64,000 nucleotides of DNA from positions 434,001 to 498,000 of the forward strand of contig CAWAWR010000024.1 of the NCBI GenBank assembly GCA_963785745.1. The letters run 5' to 3'. Shown here in pieces: positions 9,021-17,076 of this stretch (position 1 is its first letter; every line of letters begins with the position of its first letter). The stretch comes from VAZQ01 sp963785745 (GTDB taxonomy: Bacteria; Pseudomonadota; Alphaproteobacteria; Rhizobiales; Xanthobacteraceae). Under the pieces are notes generated by a model. The model had not been told where the DNA came from. It did not search any database and saw only the letters and a program-made list of their open reading frames with translations. The translations under genes and the position numbers were made by a program.

Positions 9021-10267
9021 TCAATGCGCGCAAAGATCCGCAACCGCCAGCGCGACGATCTTGGTGGCAGCCCGCAAATCGGACAGCCGGATATTCTCGT
9101 TCGCGTTGTGGGCGTTGGCTTCCAGCAGCGTTCGCGGCCCCGCGCCATACAGCACCACAGGGATGCCGCGGGCGGCATAGTGGCGGGCATCAGTGTAGAG
9201 CGGCACGCCGGTGACCGGCATATCCGTCCCCAGGATCGCCTGCGCATGGCGCTGGATCGCCGACGCAATCTTGTCGCTGCCCGGCTGCGGGACCAGCGGC
9301 GCGGCGAGTAGAACCTGCCGAACCGTGACGCTGATCCCCGTAAACGATTTTGCGCTCGCGGCTGATGAGCTCGCGCAATCGCGGCTTCGACTTTGGCTGG
9401 AGATTCCTCAGGAATGATCCGGCGGTCGAGCCGGAAGGTCACCTGGTCCGGCACCACATTGGTGTTGATGCCGCCGTTGATCAGCCCGACGTTGAGCGTC
9501 GGCGTCGAGATACCGGGGGTCTTGGATCGATGGGCGGTGAGCGACTGCCGGCTCGCATAGAGCGCGGTGAGGATCGCATTCGCCGCCTCAAGCGCATCGG
9601 CGCCGCTGTCGGGGATGGCCGCGTGCGCCTGCTTGCCCTCAACGACCACTTCGAGATGCAGACAGCCATTGTGGGCATTGACGACCGAATAAGAAAAGCC
9701 GGCAGCGATCACGTAGTCCGGCTTGGTCAGGCCTTCGTCGAGTAATCGTTTTGGCCCGATGTCGCCTCCGGACTCTTCGTCATAGGTGAGATGCAGTTCG
9801 ACCGTGCCGCCGAGCTTGGCGCCCTTCGCAGCGGCATCCTTCAAAGCCAGCAGCGCAAACGCGTAGGTGGCAAAATCGGACTTCGACACCGCCGCCCCGC
9901 GGCCGTACATGACGCGGCCATGCGGCCCGTCTTCGATCGCCGCACCATAGGGATCGCGAGTCCAACCGCGACCCGGCGGCACGACGTCGCCGTGCGCGTT
10001 GAGCGCGACCGTGGGGCCGTCGCCAAAGCGGTGACGCACGATGAGATTGGTCGCACTCTTCATACCGGCGGCCTGAACGATCGCCGTCGGCACATTGTCC
10101 GCTTCAACCTTGAAACCAAGCGTTTCAAGCAGCGCCCGTGCCCGCGCCGCATGCGGCGCGCAGTCGCCGGGCGGATTGTCGCTCGGGACTTTGACGAGCT
10201 CGGCGAGGAACGCCACTTCGCGCTCGAACTCCCGATCGATGAACTGAAGGATAATGTCAGCCGCCAT
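9021..10267 (-). pseudogene. M20-family metallopeptidase (ArgE/DapE-like), frameshifted
   Basis: The N-terminal 290 residues are a normal M20 zinc amidohydrolase: LNAHGDVVPPGRGWTRDPYG (first metal ligand region), TYDEESGGDIGPK (catalytic/metal acids) and HAAIPDSGADALEAANAIL in the dimer domain. After EESPAKVEAAIARA (about 9370) the frame becomes arginine-rich nonsense running into the uricase gene. In another frame the true end continues from AKSFTGISVTVRQVLLA through GTDMPVTGVPLYTDARHYAA to LAVADLCAH and a stop at 9021. A net one-base shift near 9355-9375 therefore splits it. It overlaps allC by 11 bp at its start, so it belongs to the ureide operon; the substrate may be a ureide or N-acyl amino acid, which cannot be settled here. 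Confidence 0.85.
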
Positions 10268-11531
10268 GAACGTTCATCAATACGTCGAGGAGAACGTTGG
10301 CAGCAAGGCCGGCGTCGCCTTCGGTCACGGTCTCCAGCGGATTATGGCTGATGCCGCCGTTGCCGCAACGCACGAACAGCATGCCGACCGGCGCCACGCC
10401 GTCAAACATCACGCCGTCGTGCCCTGCCCCGCTCGGCAGATGGCGAACCGGGACTGACGCTCTCTCCACCGCGGCCGCAAACACGGCTTGCAACGCCAGG
10501 GAGCAAGGAACAACCGCCGTGCGCTGCAACTCATTGAGTGCGATGGTCACGCCCCGCGACCGGCCGATCTCATCGATGCGCGCGTGGACGTCCGCAATCG
10601 CCCGCGTGAGCTTGCCTTCGTCCTCGGAGCGAATATCGAGCGAGAAGTCGCAACGGCCCGGAACGACATTGATGGCGCCGTTCGGAACATAGATCTGCCC
10701 GACCGTGCCGACGAGCCCCGGCGTCTCCCGGCACAACGTTTCCACGAACAGCACGATCTCGGCGGCCGCGGTCGCCGCATCGTGCCGCAAGGCCATCGGC
10801 ACCGTTCCGGCATGTCCGGCGACGCCCGTGACAGCCACCGCGTAGCGCGCGCCGCCGGCAATCGCAGTCACGACTCCGAGCGGAATATCCGCGTCGAGCA
10901 ACACCGGACCTTGCTCGATATGGACCTCAAGATAGCCCAGCAAATCGTCAGCAGTGCGCGCCAGCGCCGGAATGTCGTTCGGATTGCCGCCGGCCGCTCG
11001 GATGACGTCGGCAACGGTCGCGCCGGACGCGTCGCGACGTTCCAGAATTTGCGGCTCGAATTTTCCAGCGATCACGCGGCTTCCAAGATAAGCCGTGCCG
11101 AAGCGCACGCCCTCCTCCTCCGCAAACGCGATCACGTCGAGATGGAACGGCAACGGATATTTTCGGCGCGTCAGTTCCTCGGCGACGACCAGCGCCGTGA
11201 CGATGCCAAGCCGGCCGTCGTATCGGCCGGCATCGCGCACCGTGTCGTAGTGCGAACCGACGATCAGCGTCTTGGCGGCGGGATCGGCGCTGCGGTAGCG
11301 GCCGACGACGTTGCCGACGGCGTCGATGCTGGCGTCGAGGCCCACTGCCTGCATCCACGATTGCAATTGCGACGCGACCTGCCGGTGCGCAGGCGTCAGA
11401 TAGGTGCACGTCAGCCGGCCCGGCTCCTCGGAAATCTGCGCAAGCTCGTCGCAAAACTCGACGATCCTGCTGCCCAGCGCGGCGGCAGCCAGCTTGGCAT
11501 GACTCGCTTGCGTTTGAGTGGCGCGCAGCAT
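10257..11531 (-). CDS. allantoate amidohydrolase-like M20 hydrolase (AllC/HyuC family)
   Basis: This 424-residue zinc-dependent amidohydrolase belongs to the allantoate amidohydrolase/N-carbamoyl-amino-acid hydrolase group. Metal-binding segments VGSHYDTVRDAGRYDGRLG (about 91-110) and AFAEEEGVRFG (about 142-152) are intact, as are YLEVHIEQGPVL and GVAGHAGTVPM in the dimerisation domain. GAGHDGVMFDGVAPVGMLF and GGISHNPLE near the end supply further ligands. Lying with uricase and opposite an allantoinase, it most likely degrades allantoate toward ureidoglycine or ureidoglycolate with ammonia and CO2 release. N-carbamoylase or ureidoglycolate activity is the alternative. It is the first gene of the minus-strand ureide operon and overlaps the next gene by 11 bp. 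Confidence 0.88.
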   Translation of the reverse strand: MLRATQTQASHAKLAAAALGSRIVEFCDELAQISEEPGRLTCTYLTPAHRQVASQLQSWMQAVGLDASIDAVGNVVGRYRSADPAAKTLIVGSHYDTVRDAGRYDGRLGIVTALVVAEELTRRKYPLPFHLDVIAFAEEEGVRFGTAYLGSRVIAGKFEPQILERRDASGATVADVIRAAGGNPNDIPALARTADDLLGYLEVHIEQGPVLLDADIPLGVVTAIAGGARYAVAVTGVAGHAGTVPMALRHDAATAAAEIVLFVETLCRETPGLVGTVGQIYVPNGAINVVPGRCDFSLDIRSEDEGKLTRAIADVHARIDEIGRSRGVTIALNELQRTAVVPCSLALQAVFAAAVERASVPVRHLPSGAGHDGVMFDGVAPVGMLFVRCGNGGISHNPLETVTEGDAGLAANVLLDVLMNVHGG

Positions 11532-11659
11532 GCTAGAGACCTGATTGGAGGCGCTGCGTGGAGGCTTGAACAGGCCGCGGCGTGTCTGTCATGGTGTCGG
11601 GCTCCACCGCGCGACTATTAGCACACGAGCGGGACGATCGCACCAATCCAAGGACGACG

Positions 11660-12598
11660 ATGTCGCCTGCTCCGCGTTACCCACGAGACCTCATCGGCTA
11701 CGGCCGCAACCCGCCCGACCCGCGTTGGCCGGGCAAGGCCCGAATCGCCGTGCAGTTCGTCATCAACTATGAGGAAGGTGGCGAGAATTCGATCCTGCAT
11801 GGCGACAAGGCTTCGGAAGCATTCCTGACGGATGTGCTCGGCGCACAGCCATGGCCCGGCCAGCGGCACATGAATATCGAGTTGATGTTCGAGTACGGAT
11901 CGCGCGCCGGCTTCTGGCGGCTGTGGCGGATGTTCACCGAACGCAAGCTTCCCGTGACGGTGTTCGGCGTAGCAACGGCGTTGGCGCGCAACGGAGATGC
12001 CGTCGACGCCATGCACAGCGCCGGATGGGAAATCGCGAGCCACGGCCTCAAGTGGATCGACTACAAGGATGTCCCGGAAGCCGAGGAGCGCGCGGACTTG
12101 CGTGAGGCTATCCGCATTCACGCCGAAGCAACCGGCGAGCGGCCGCTCGGCTGGTACACCGGCCGCACCTCCGAGAATTCACTGAAGCTCGTGCTGGAGG
12201 ACGGCGGCTTCCTTTATTCCTCCGACACCTATGCCGACGACCTGCCCTATTGGGTCAAAGGACCGAAGGGGCCACACCTGCTGATCCCCTATTCTCTCGA
12301 CGCCAACGACATGCGCTTCGTCGTTCCGCAGGGCTTCAGCGACGGCGACGGGTTTTTCAACTATCTGCGCGACAGCTTTGACCTGCTGTATGCGGAAGGC
12401 GAACGCACGCCAAAGATGGTGTCGGTCGGTTTGCACTGCCGGCTCGTCGGCCGGCCCGGGCGCGCAGCGGCGCTTATCCGCTTTCTCGACCACATCGCGA
12501 AACACGACCGGGTCTGGGTTGCAACGCGCCTCGACATCGCCCGGCACTGGCACAAGGAGCACCAAAGCCTTGCTGCGACAGCGCCTTTTGTCACTTGA
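11660..12598 (+). CDS. puuE: allantoinase, PuuE / polysaccharide-deacetylase fold
   Basis: The 312-residue protein has the PuuE-type allantoinase signature: YPRDLIGYGRNPPDPRWPG at the N-terminus, FVINYEEGGENSILHGD, then EYGSRAGFWRLWRMF and EIASHGLKWIDYKDV carrying conserved acid and histidine residues of the NodB-like fold. WYTGRTSENSL and YSSDTYADDLPYW are also characteristic. It opens the hydantoin ring of allantoin to allantoate without the metal cluster of AllB enzymes. The start at 11660 follows AAGGACGACG; a 26-residue upstream extension is unlikely. It is divergent from the uricase/allC operon with 128 bp between starts, and about 200 bp ahead of the transporter genes. Confidence 0.93.
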   Translation: MSPAPRYPRDLIGYGRNPPDPRWPGKARIAVQFVINYEEGGENSILHGDKASEAFLTDVLGAQPWPGQRHMNIELMFEYGSRAGFWRLWRMFTERKLPVTVFGVATALARNGDAVDAMHSAGWEIASHGLKWIDYKDVPEAEERADLREAIRIHAEATGERPLGWYTGRTSENSLKLVLEDGGFLYSSDTYADDLPYWVKGPKGPHLLIPYSLDANDMRFVVPQGFSDGDGFFNYLRDSFDLLYAEGERTPKMVSVGLHCRLVGRPGRAAALIRFLDHIAKHDRVWVATRLDIARHWHKEHQSLAATAPFVT

Positions 12599-12738
12599 TG
12601 GCGTCGGGGCGCGCCATGTCCCCAGAAAGCGCCATGTTTTCAACAGCACCGACTGGTGAATAGGCAAGCCTCGCCGGAATGCCTAGTCTTGAGGCATGCT
12701 TGGGCTGAGTGCCGGTCCATGTTGCGGAAGTTTAGGGC

Positions 12739-12754
12739 TGGCACGCAGATTGCT
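12739..12754 (+). promoter_or_regulatory. sigma-54 (-24/-12) promoter for the NMT1-type transporter
   Basis: TGGCAC (12739-12744), five bases, then TTGCT (12750-12754) matches the consensus TGGCACG-N4-TTGCW at every conserved position. It lies 50 bp ahead of the transporter start. An inverted repeat ATGCCT/AGGCAT at 12679-12697 lies 42 bp upstream and could hold an activator. Confidence 0.8.
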
Positions 12755-12804
12755 GAGCAAAACGTAACATTCCGGCCGCAATCGGCCCCAACGGAGCGTC
12801 AACG

Positions 12805-13818
12805 ATGGTCGCGATCAGGTTCTTCGCCGTCGCTGTGGTGGCACTCGCGGCAGTCTTCGCGAGGCCGGTGTCTGCACAGACCAATCTGAAATTCGCACTC
12901 GACTGGAAGTTCGAGGGTCCGGCCGCTCCTTATTTCGTCGCGCTCGACAAGGGCTACTACAAGGCCGAGGGCCTGAACGTGTCCATCAACTCCGGCCCGG
13001 GCTCGGTCGCCGGGATCGCGCGCGTCGCCGCCGGCACCTATCCGATTGGATTCTTCGACATCAATTCGCTCGTCAAGTTCCTGGACCAGAATCCCGACAA
13101 GAAGGTCCAGGCGGTGCTGATGATGTACGACAAGCCGCCGTTCGCCATCGCGACCACGAGCAAGACCGGCATCCTGAAGCCGAAGGATCTGGAAGGCCGG
13201 ATCCTCGGCGCTCCGGCCGCCGACGGCGCATTCGCGCAGTGGCGCGCGTTCGTGAAGGAGAACAACATCGACGCGTCCAAGGTTCGGATCGAGAACGTCG
13301 GCTTCCCGGTGCGCGAACCGATGCTCGCGGAGGGCAAAGTCGACGCCATCACCGGCTTCTCGTTCTCGATGCACTACAATCTGATGCAGAAAGGACTGAA
13401 GCCTCAGGACATCCGGACCATGCTGATGGCGGATCACGGCCTCGTGCTCTACGGCAACGCCGTCATGGTCAATCCGGATTTTGCGAAAGCCAATCCCAAG
13501 CTGGTCGCCGGCTTCGTGCGCGCGACGATCAAGGGCACGCTCGACACCATCAAGGACCCCGGTGCCGCGATCAAATCCGTGATGAAGCGGAACGAAACCG
13601 GCGACGAAGCGATCGAGCTTGACCGCCTGCAGATGTCGCTGCGCGACAACTTCGTAACCGCGTGGGTGAAGGCCAACGGTTTCGGCGGCGTCGATATGGA
13701 GAGGCTCGCCCGCTCGATCGACCAGATCGCGCTGACTTACGACTTCAAGGCCCGCCCGAAGGCCGAGGACGTTTTCACCAGCCAATTCCTGCCGCCGGTA
13801 GCCGAGCGGCGGATGTAG
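12805..13818 (+). CDS. ABC transporter periplasmic binding protein, NMT1/THI5-like
   Basis: This 337-residue exported protein has a cleavable signal peptide (RFFAVAVVALAAVFARPVSA then Q) and the NMT1/SsuA/TauA fold: FALDWKFEGPAAPYFVALDK, YYKAEGLNVSINSGPGS, AAGTYPIGFFDINS and the hinge GRILGAPAADGAFAQW. Relatives bind pyrimidine precursors, sulfonates, nitrate or aromatic acids. Here the neighbours are ureide-degrading enzymes and the promoter is sigma-54-like, so a nitrogenous purine product such as urate or allantoin is a reasonable candidate ligand; that is inference. Genes for ATPase and permease follow at once. The region 12599-12804 holds the promoter and no gene. Confidence 0.88.
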   Translation: MVAIRFFAVAVVALAAVFARPVSAQTNLKFALDWKFEGPAAPYFVALDKGYYKAEGLNVSINSGPGSVAGIARVAAGTYPIGFFDINSLVKFLDQNPDKKVQAVLMMYDKPPFAIATTSKTGILKPKDLEGRILGAPAADGAFAQWRAFVKENNIDASKVRIENVGFPVREPMLAEGKVDAITGFSFSMHYNLMQKGLKPQDIRTMLMADHGLVLYGNAVMVNPDFAKANPKLVAGFVRATIKGTLDTIKDPGAAIKSVMKRNETGDEAIELDRLQMSLRDNFVTAWVKANGFGGVDMERLARSIDQIALTYDFKARPKAEDVFTSQFLPPVAERRM

Positions 13819-13873
13819 TCCTAACTGTCTCGTCTTTCTTCAATCGCTTGAGAGAGGTGGAAGAAAGACCTGC

Positions 13874-14662
13874 ATGAGCGCTTCCGTCGATATCGGTGAC
13901 GTCACGCTCACATATCGCGGGGCATCAGGCGGCGTCCTTGCCTTGAAGGGAACATCGCTGAACGTGCGCCGCGGCGAGTTCGCCGCGGTGGTCGGCCCGT
14001 CCGGTTGCGGCAAGTCATCGCTGATGAAGCTCGTCACCGGGCTGATCCCGCCCGACGACGGCAGCATCGTCATCTCCGGCGCGAAGGTGACGGGCCCGGT
14101 CAAGATCGCCGGCATGGCGTTCCAGAATCCGAACCTGCTCCCCTGGCGCAAGGTGATCGACAACGTCCTGCTGCCGCTGGAGATCGTGCAGCCGTACCGG
14201 GCGAATTTCCGCCGCGAGAAAAAAGCCTATCGGGAGAAGGCGGAGGCGCTCCTCAAGACCGTCGGGCTCGGCGGCTTTGGCGAGCGCTACCCGTGGGAGC
14301 TCTCCGGCGGCATGCAGCAGCGCGCGTCGCTCTGCCGGGCGCTCATCCACCAGCCTTCGCTGCTGATGCTCGACGAGCCGTTCGCCGCGCTCGACGCGTT
14401 CACGCGCGAGGAGCTGTGGTGCGTGCTGCGCGACCTCTGGCAGAAGATCAATTTCACCGTGATCCTGGTGACCCACGACCTGCGCGAGGCGACCTTCCTC
14501 GCCGACACCATCCACGTCATGAGCGCCCGGCCCGGTCACATCGTCATGAGCAAGACCATCGACCTGCCGCGTCCGCGCGAGCTCGAGGATTGCTTCAAGC
14601 CACGGTTCATCGACATCGTGCACGAATTGCGCGCCAAGATCGGCGAGGTACGGCAGGCATGA
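13874..14662 (+). CDS. ABC transporter ATP-binding protein (SsuB/TauB type)
   Basis: This 262-residue cytoplasmic ATPase energises the transporter encoded around it. It has Walker A GPSGCGKSS (near 40-48), Q-loop AFQNPNLLPWR (near 82), ABC signature LSGGMQQRASLCRAL (near 146), Walker B LLMLDEPFAALD (near 166) and switch histidine VTHDLREA (near 200). The Q-loop sequence NPNLLPWR is common in nitrate/sulfonate/NMT1-type importers. Its TGA overlaps the permease ATG as ATGA, indicating translational coupling. The start at 13874 follows a purine-rich GAGAGAGGTGGAAG stretch. Confidence 0.93.
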   Translation: MSASVDIGDVTLTYRGASGGVLALKGTSLNVRRGEFAAVVGPSGCGKSSLMKLVTGLIPPDDGSIVISGAKVTGPVKIAGMAFQNPNLLPWRKVIDNVLLPLEIVQPYRANFRREKKAYREKAEALLKTVGLGGFGERYPWELSGGMQQRASLCRALIHQPSLLMLDEPFAALDAFTREELWCVLRDLWQKINFTVILVTHDLREATFLADTIHVMSARPGHIVMSKTIDLPRPRELEDCFKPRFIDIVHELRAKIGEVRQA

Positions 14663-15429
14663 AGTCGATGCTCGAGAAGCTCTCGCCGCTGCTCTTCACG
14701 ATCGCGCTGTTCGCGTTCTGGGAAGCGGTCTGCCGCATCTTCAAGATCGACAGGTTCATCCTTCCGGCACCGTCCGAGGCGTTCGAGGCGATGGTCAGGT
14801 ACTGGCGGCCGTTGATGTACCATTCGTTCGTCACCTTGTGGACGACGATGGCCGGGTTCGCCATCGCGGTCGCGTTCGGCATCGCGCTCGGGCTGATCGT
14901 CGGCTGGTCGCGCACGATCTATCGCGGGCTCTATCCGGTGATGATCGGCTTCAACTGCATCCCGAAAGTCGCCGTGGTGCCGATCCTGATCATCTGGTTC
15001 GGGATCGGCGAGATACCGGCGATCCTGACGGCCTTCCTGATTTCGTTTTTCCCGATCGTCGTGAACGTGGCGACGGGTCTCGCCACCATGGAGCCTGAGC
15101 TCGAAGACGTGTTGCGGGCGCTTGGCGCGCGCAAGCTCGACATCATGCTCAAGGTCGGAATCCCGCGGACGCAGCCCTATCTTTTCGGCTCGCTCAAGGT
15201 CGCGATCACGCTGGCGTTTGTCGGCACCGTGGTGTCGGAAACGGTGGGCGCCAATGCGGGGCTCGGCTACCAGATCGCGCTGGCGGGCTCGAACTTCCAG
15301 ATGCCCTTGGTGTTCGCGGCGCTGCTCCTGCTCGCGTTCGAAGGCATCGCGATGTATGCGGTGTTCGCATTGATCGAAAGCTATTTCACGCGCTGGGCTT
15401 TCCGCTCCTCGATGAGCGCAGCGGCGTAA
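14659..15429 (+). CDS. ABC transporter permease (SsuC/TauC type)
   Basis: This 256-residue inner-membrane permease has about six hydrophobic helices, for example SPLLFTIALFAFWEAV, TMAGFAIAVAFGIALGLIVG and IPAILTAFLISFFPIVVNVA. The EAA-loop, which contacts the ATPase, reads VLRALGARKLDIMLKVGIPR near residues 150-170. Start MKSMLEKLSP at 14659 overlaps the ATPase stop by four bases; a longer frame beginning inside the ATPase gene is a shadow. It completes a binding protein-ATPase-permease operon in the ureide cluster. Confidence 0.93.
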   Translation: MKSMLEKLSPLLFTIALFAFWEAVCRIFKIDRFILPAPSEAFEAMVRYWRPLMYHSFVTLWTTMAGFAIAVAFGIALGLIVGWSRTIYRGLYPVMIGFNCIPKVAVVPILIIWFGIGEIPAILTAFLISFFPIVVNVATGLATMEPELEDVLRALGARKLDIMLKVGIPRTQPYLFGSLKVAITLAFVGTVVSETVGANAGLGYQIALAGSNFQMPLVFAALLLLAFEGIAMYAVFALIESYFTRWAFRSSMSAAA

Positions 15430-15444
15430 ACAGGCTCTGCACCG

Positions 15445-15458
15445 CCAATAAATATTGG
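15445..15458. promoter_or_regulatory. short palindrome after the permease gene
   Basis: CCAATA-AA-TATTGG forms a perfect 6-bp inverted repeat 15 bp after the permease stop. No T-run follows, so it is not a clear terminator; it may be an operator in the gap (15430-15708) that leads to urtA. A second inverted repeat, GGGTGC/GCACCC at 15535-15560, lies between it and the urtA promoter. Confidence 0.35.
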
Positions 15459-15632
15459 GCAGCGGCCGCACAAGCACTGGGCATTTCAGGACCTGACTGA
15501 CGATGCCGATGCTCACAAATTAGGCAGAGCAAACGGGTGCCGGCTGACAGGCGAGCACCCCGCTTCGTCGCTTCCACGCGCAGACTCCCAATCGATTTGT
15601 TCGATCAACAGCTTGGCGCGCGTTTATGCGCT

Positions 15633-15647
15633 GGCACAGTCCTTGCG
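15633..15647 (+). promoter_or_regulatory. sigma-54 (-24/-12) promoter for urtA
   Basis: TGGCAC (15633-15638), AGTCC, TTGC (15644-15647 within one base) has the invariant GG and GC of a sigma-54 promoter at correct spacing. It is about 60 bp ahead of the urtA ATG. Nitrogen-responsive (NtrC-dependent) control of urea uptake is well known in other bacteria and fits this site. Confidence 0.75.
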
Positions 15648-15708
15648 TCATATCCACCGGCGGTCCCGGTGCCAGGTGGCTCGCTGCGTCAAAACAGAGG
15701 ACATCGCG

Positions 15709-17016
15709 ATGACGACTCCAGTCAAAACTATCGCAAGGCGAACGGTGCTCCGGGGCGGACTGGCCGCCGCCGCCGGCCTCGTCTGCAGCCCTGCAATCAT
15801 TTCAACAGCGCGGGCGCAAGGCCCGATCCGGATCGGAATTCTCCACTCCCTCTCGGGAACGATGGCCATCAGCGAAACCACGTTGAAGGACGTGATGCTG
15901 ATGCTGATCGAAGACCAGAACGCCAAAGGCGGGGTGCTCGGCCGGAAATTGGAAGCGGTCGTCACCGACCCTGCTTCAAACTGGCCGCTGTTCGCCGAAA
16001 AAGCGCGCGAACTGATCTCGAACAACAAGGTCTCCGCGGTCTTCGGCTGCTGGACCTCGGTGTCGCGCAAGTCGGTGCTGCCGGTCTTCAAGGAGCTCAA
16101 CAATATCCTGTTCTATCCGGTTCAGTACGAAGGCGAAGAGAGCGAGCGCAACGTGTTCTACACCGGCGCCGCGCCGAACCAGCAGGCGATCCCCGCCGTC
16201 GACTACCTGATGAAGGACGAAAAGGTCGTGCGCTGGGTGCTCGAAGGCACCGACTACGTCTATCCGCGGACCACCAACCGAATTCTCGAAGCCTACTTGA
16301 AGTCGAAGGGGGTCGCCGCCGGCGACATCTCGATCAACTACACGCCGTTCGGCCACGCGGACTGGCAGACGCGGGTCAAAGCCATCAAGACGTTCGGCTC
16401 GCAGGGCCCCAAGACGGCGGTGGTGTCGACGATCAACGGCGACGCCAACGTGCCGTTCTACAAGGAGCTGGGCAACCAGGGCGTCAGCGCCAAGGACATT
16501 CCGGTCGTGGCGTTCTCGGTCGGCGAGGAAGAGCTCGCCGGCATCGACACCCGACCGCTGCTCGGCCATCTCGCGGCCTGGAACTACTTCGAGTCGATCA
16601 AGACGCCGATCAACGCCGAGTTCATCAAACGGTGGAAGGCCTTCACCAAGAATCCGAAGCGCGTCAGCAACGATCCGATGGAGGCCCACGTCATCGGCTT
16701 CCGGATGTGGGTCAACGCCGTCGAGAAGGTGAAATCGGTCGATCCCGACGCCGTGATCGACGCGCTACCGGGTATCACCGCGCCTAATCTGACCGGCGGC
16801 ACCTCGACGATGCTCGCCAACCACCACATCACCAAGCCGGTCTTCATCGGCGAAGTGCGCGGCGACGGCCAGTTCGACGTCGTGTGGAAGACGCCCGACC
16901 TCGTCCCCGGCGCAGCCTGGTCGCCGCACCTCGAAGGGTCGCGTGACCTGACGGCCGACTGGGTCAAGCTGAAATGCGGCAACTACAACACCGTCACCAA
17001 GCGGTGCGGCGGCTAA
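15709..17016 (+). CDS. urtA: urea ABC transporter substrate-binding protein UrtA
   Basis: This 435-residue periplasmic urea receptor is of the HAAT/LivJ class. A twin-arginine type leader (ARRTVLRGGLAAAAGLVC) precedes the mature domain PIRIGILHSLSGTMAISE. Recognisable UrtA segments are FGCWTSVSRKSVLPVFKE, LFYPVQYEGEESERNVFYTG and VLEGTDYVYPRTTN. The start at 15709 gives the usual leader; 32 codons upstream in frame overlap the promoter and are excluded. Four transporter genes and then the urease operon follow. The gene is intact. Confidence 0.96.
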   Translation: MTTPVKTIARRTVLRGGLAAAAGLVCSPAIISTARAQGPIRIGILHSLSGTMAISETTLKDVMLMLIEDQNAKGGVLGRKLEAVVTDPASNWPLFAEKARELISNNKVSAVFGCWTSVSRKSVLPVFKELNNILFYPVQYEGEESERNVFYTGAAPNQQAIPAVDYLMKDEKVVRWVLEGTDYVYPRTTNRILEAYLKSKGVAAGDISINYTPFGHADWQTRVKAIKTFGSQGPKTAVVSTINGDANVPFYKELGNQGVSAKDIPVVAFSVGEEELAGIDTRPLLGHLAAWNYFESIKTPINAEFIKRWKAFTKNPKRVSNDPMEAHVIGFRMWVNAVEKVKSVDPDAVIDALPGITAPNLTGGTSTMLANHHITKPVFIGEVRGDGQFDVVWKTPDLVPGAAWSPHLEGSRDLTADWVKLKCGNYNTVTKRCGG

Positions 17017-17076
17017 CTTCGGGGCGTACCTCTGCGGGAGGCTGAATGCCTCCCGCTCATTTGCCGGGGTCTGACG

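Noticed and set aside
14536..15516. 326-codon frame opposite the ABC permease
   Set aside because: Highly charged Arg/Asp/His composition typical of antisense of membrane genes.
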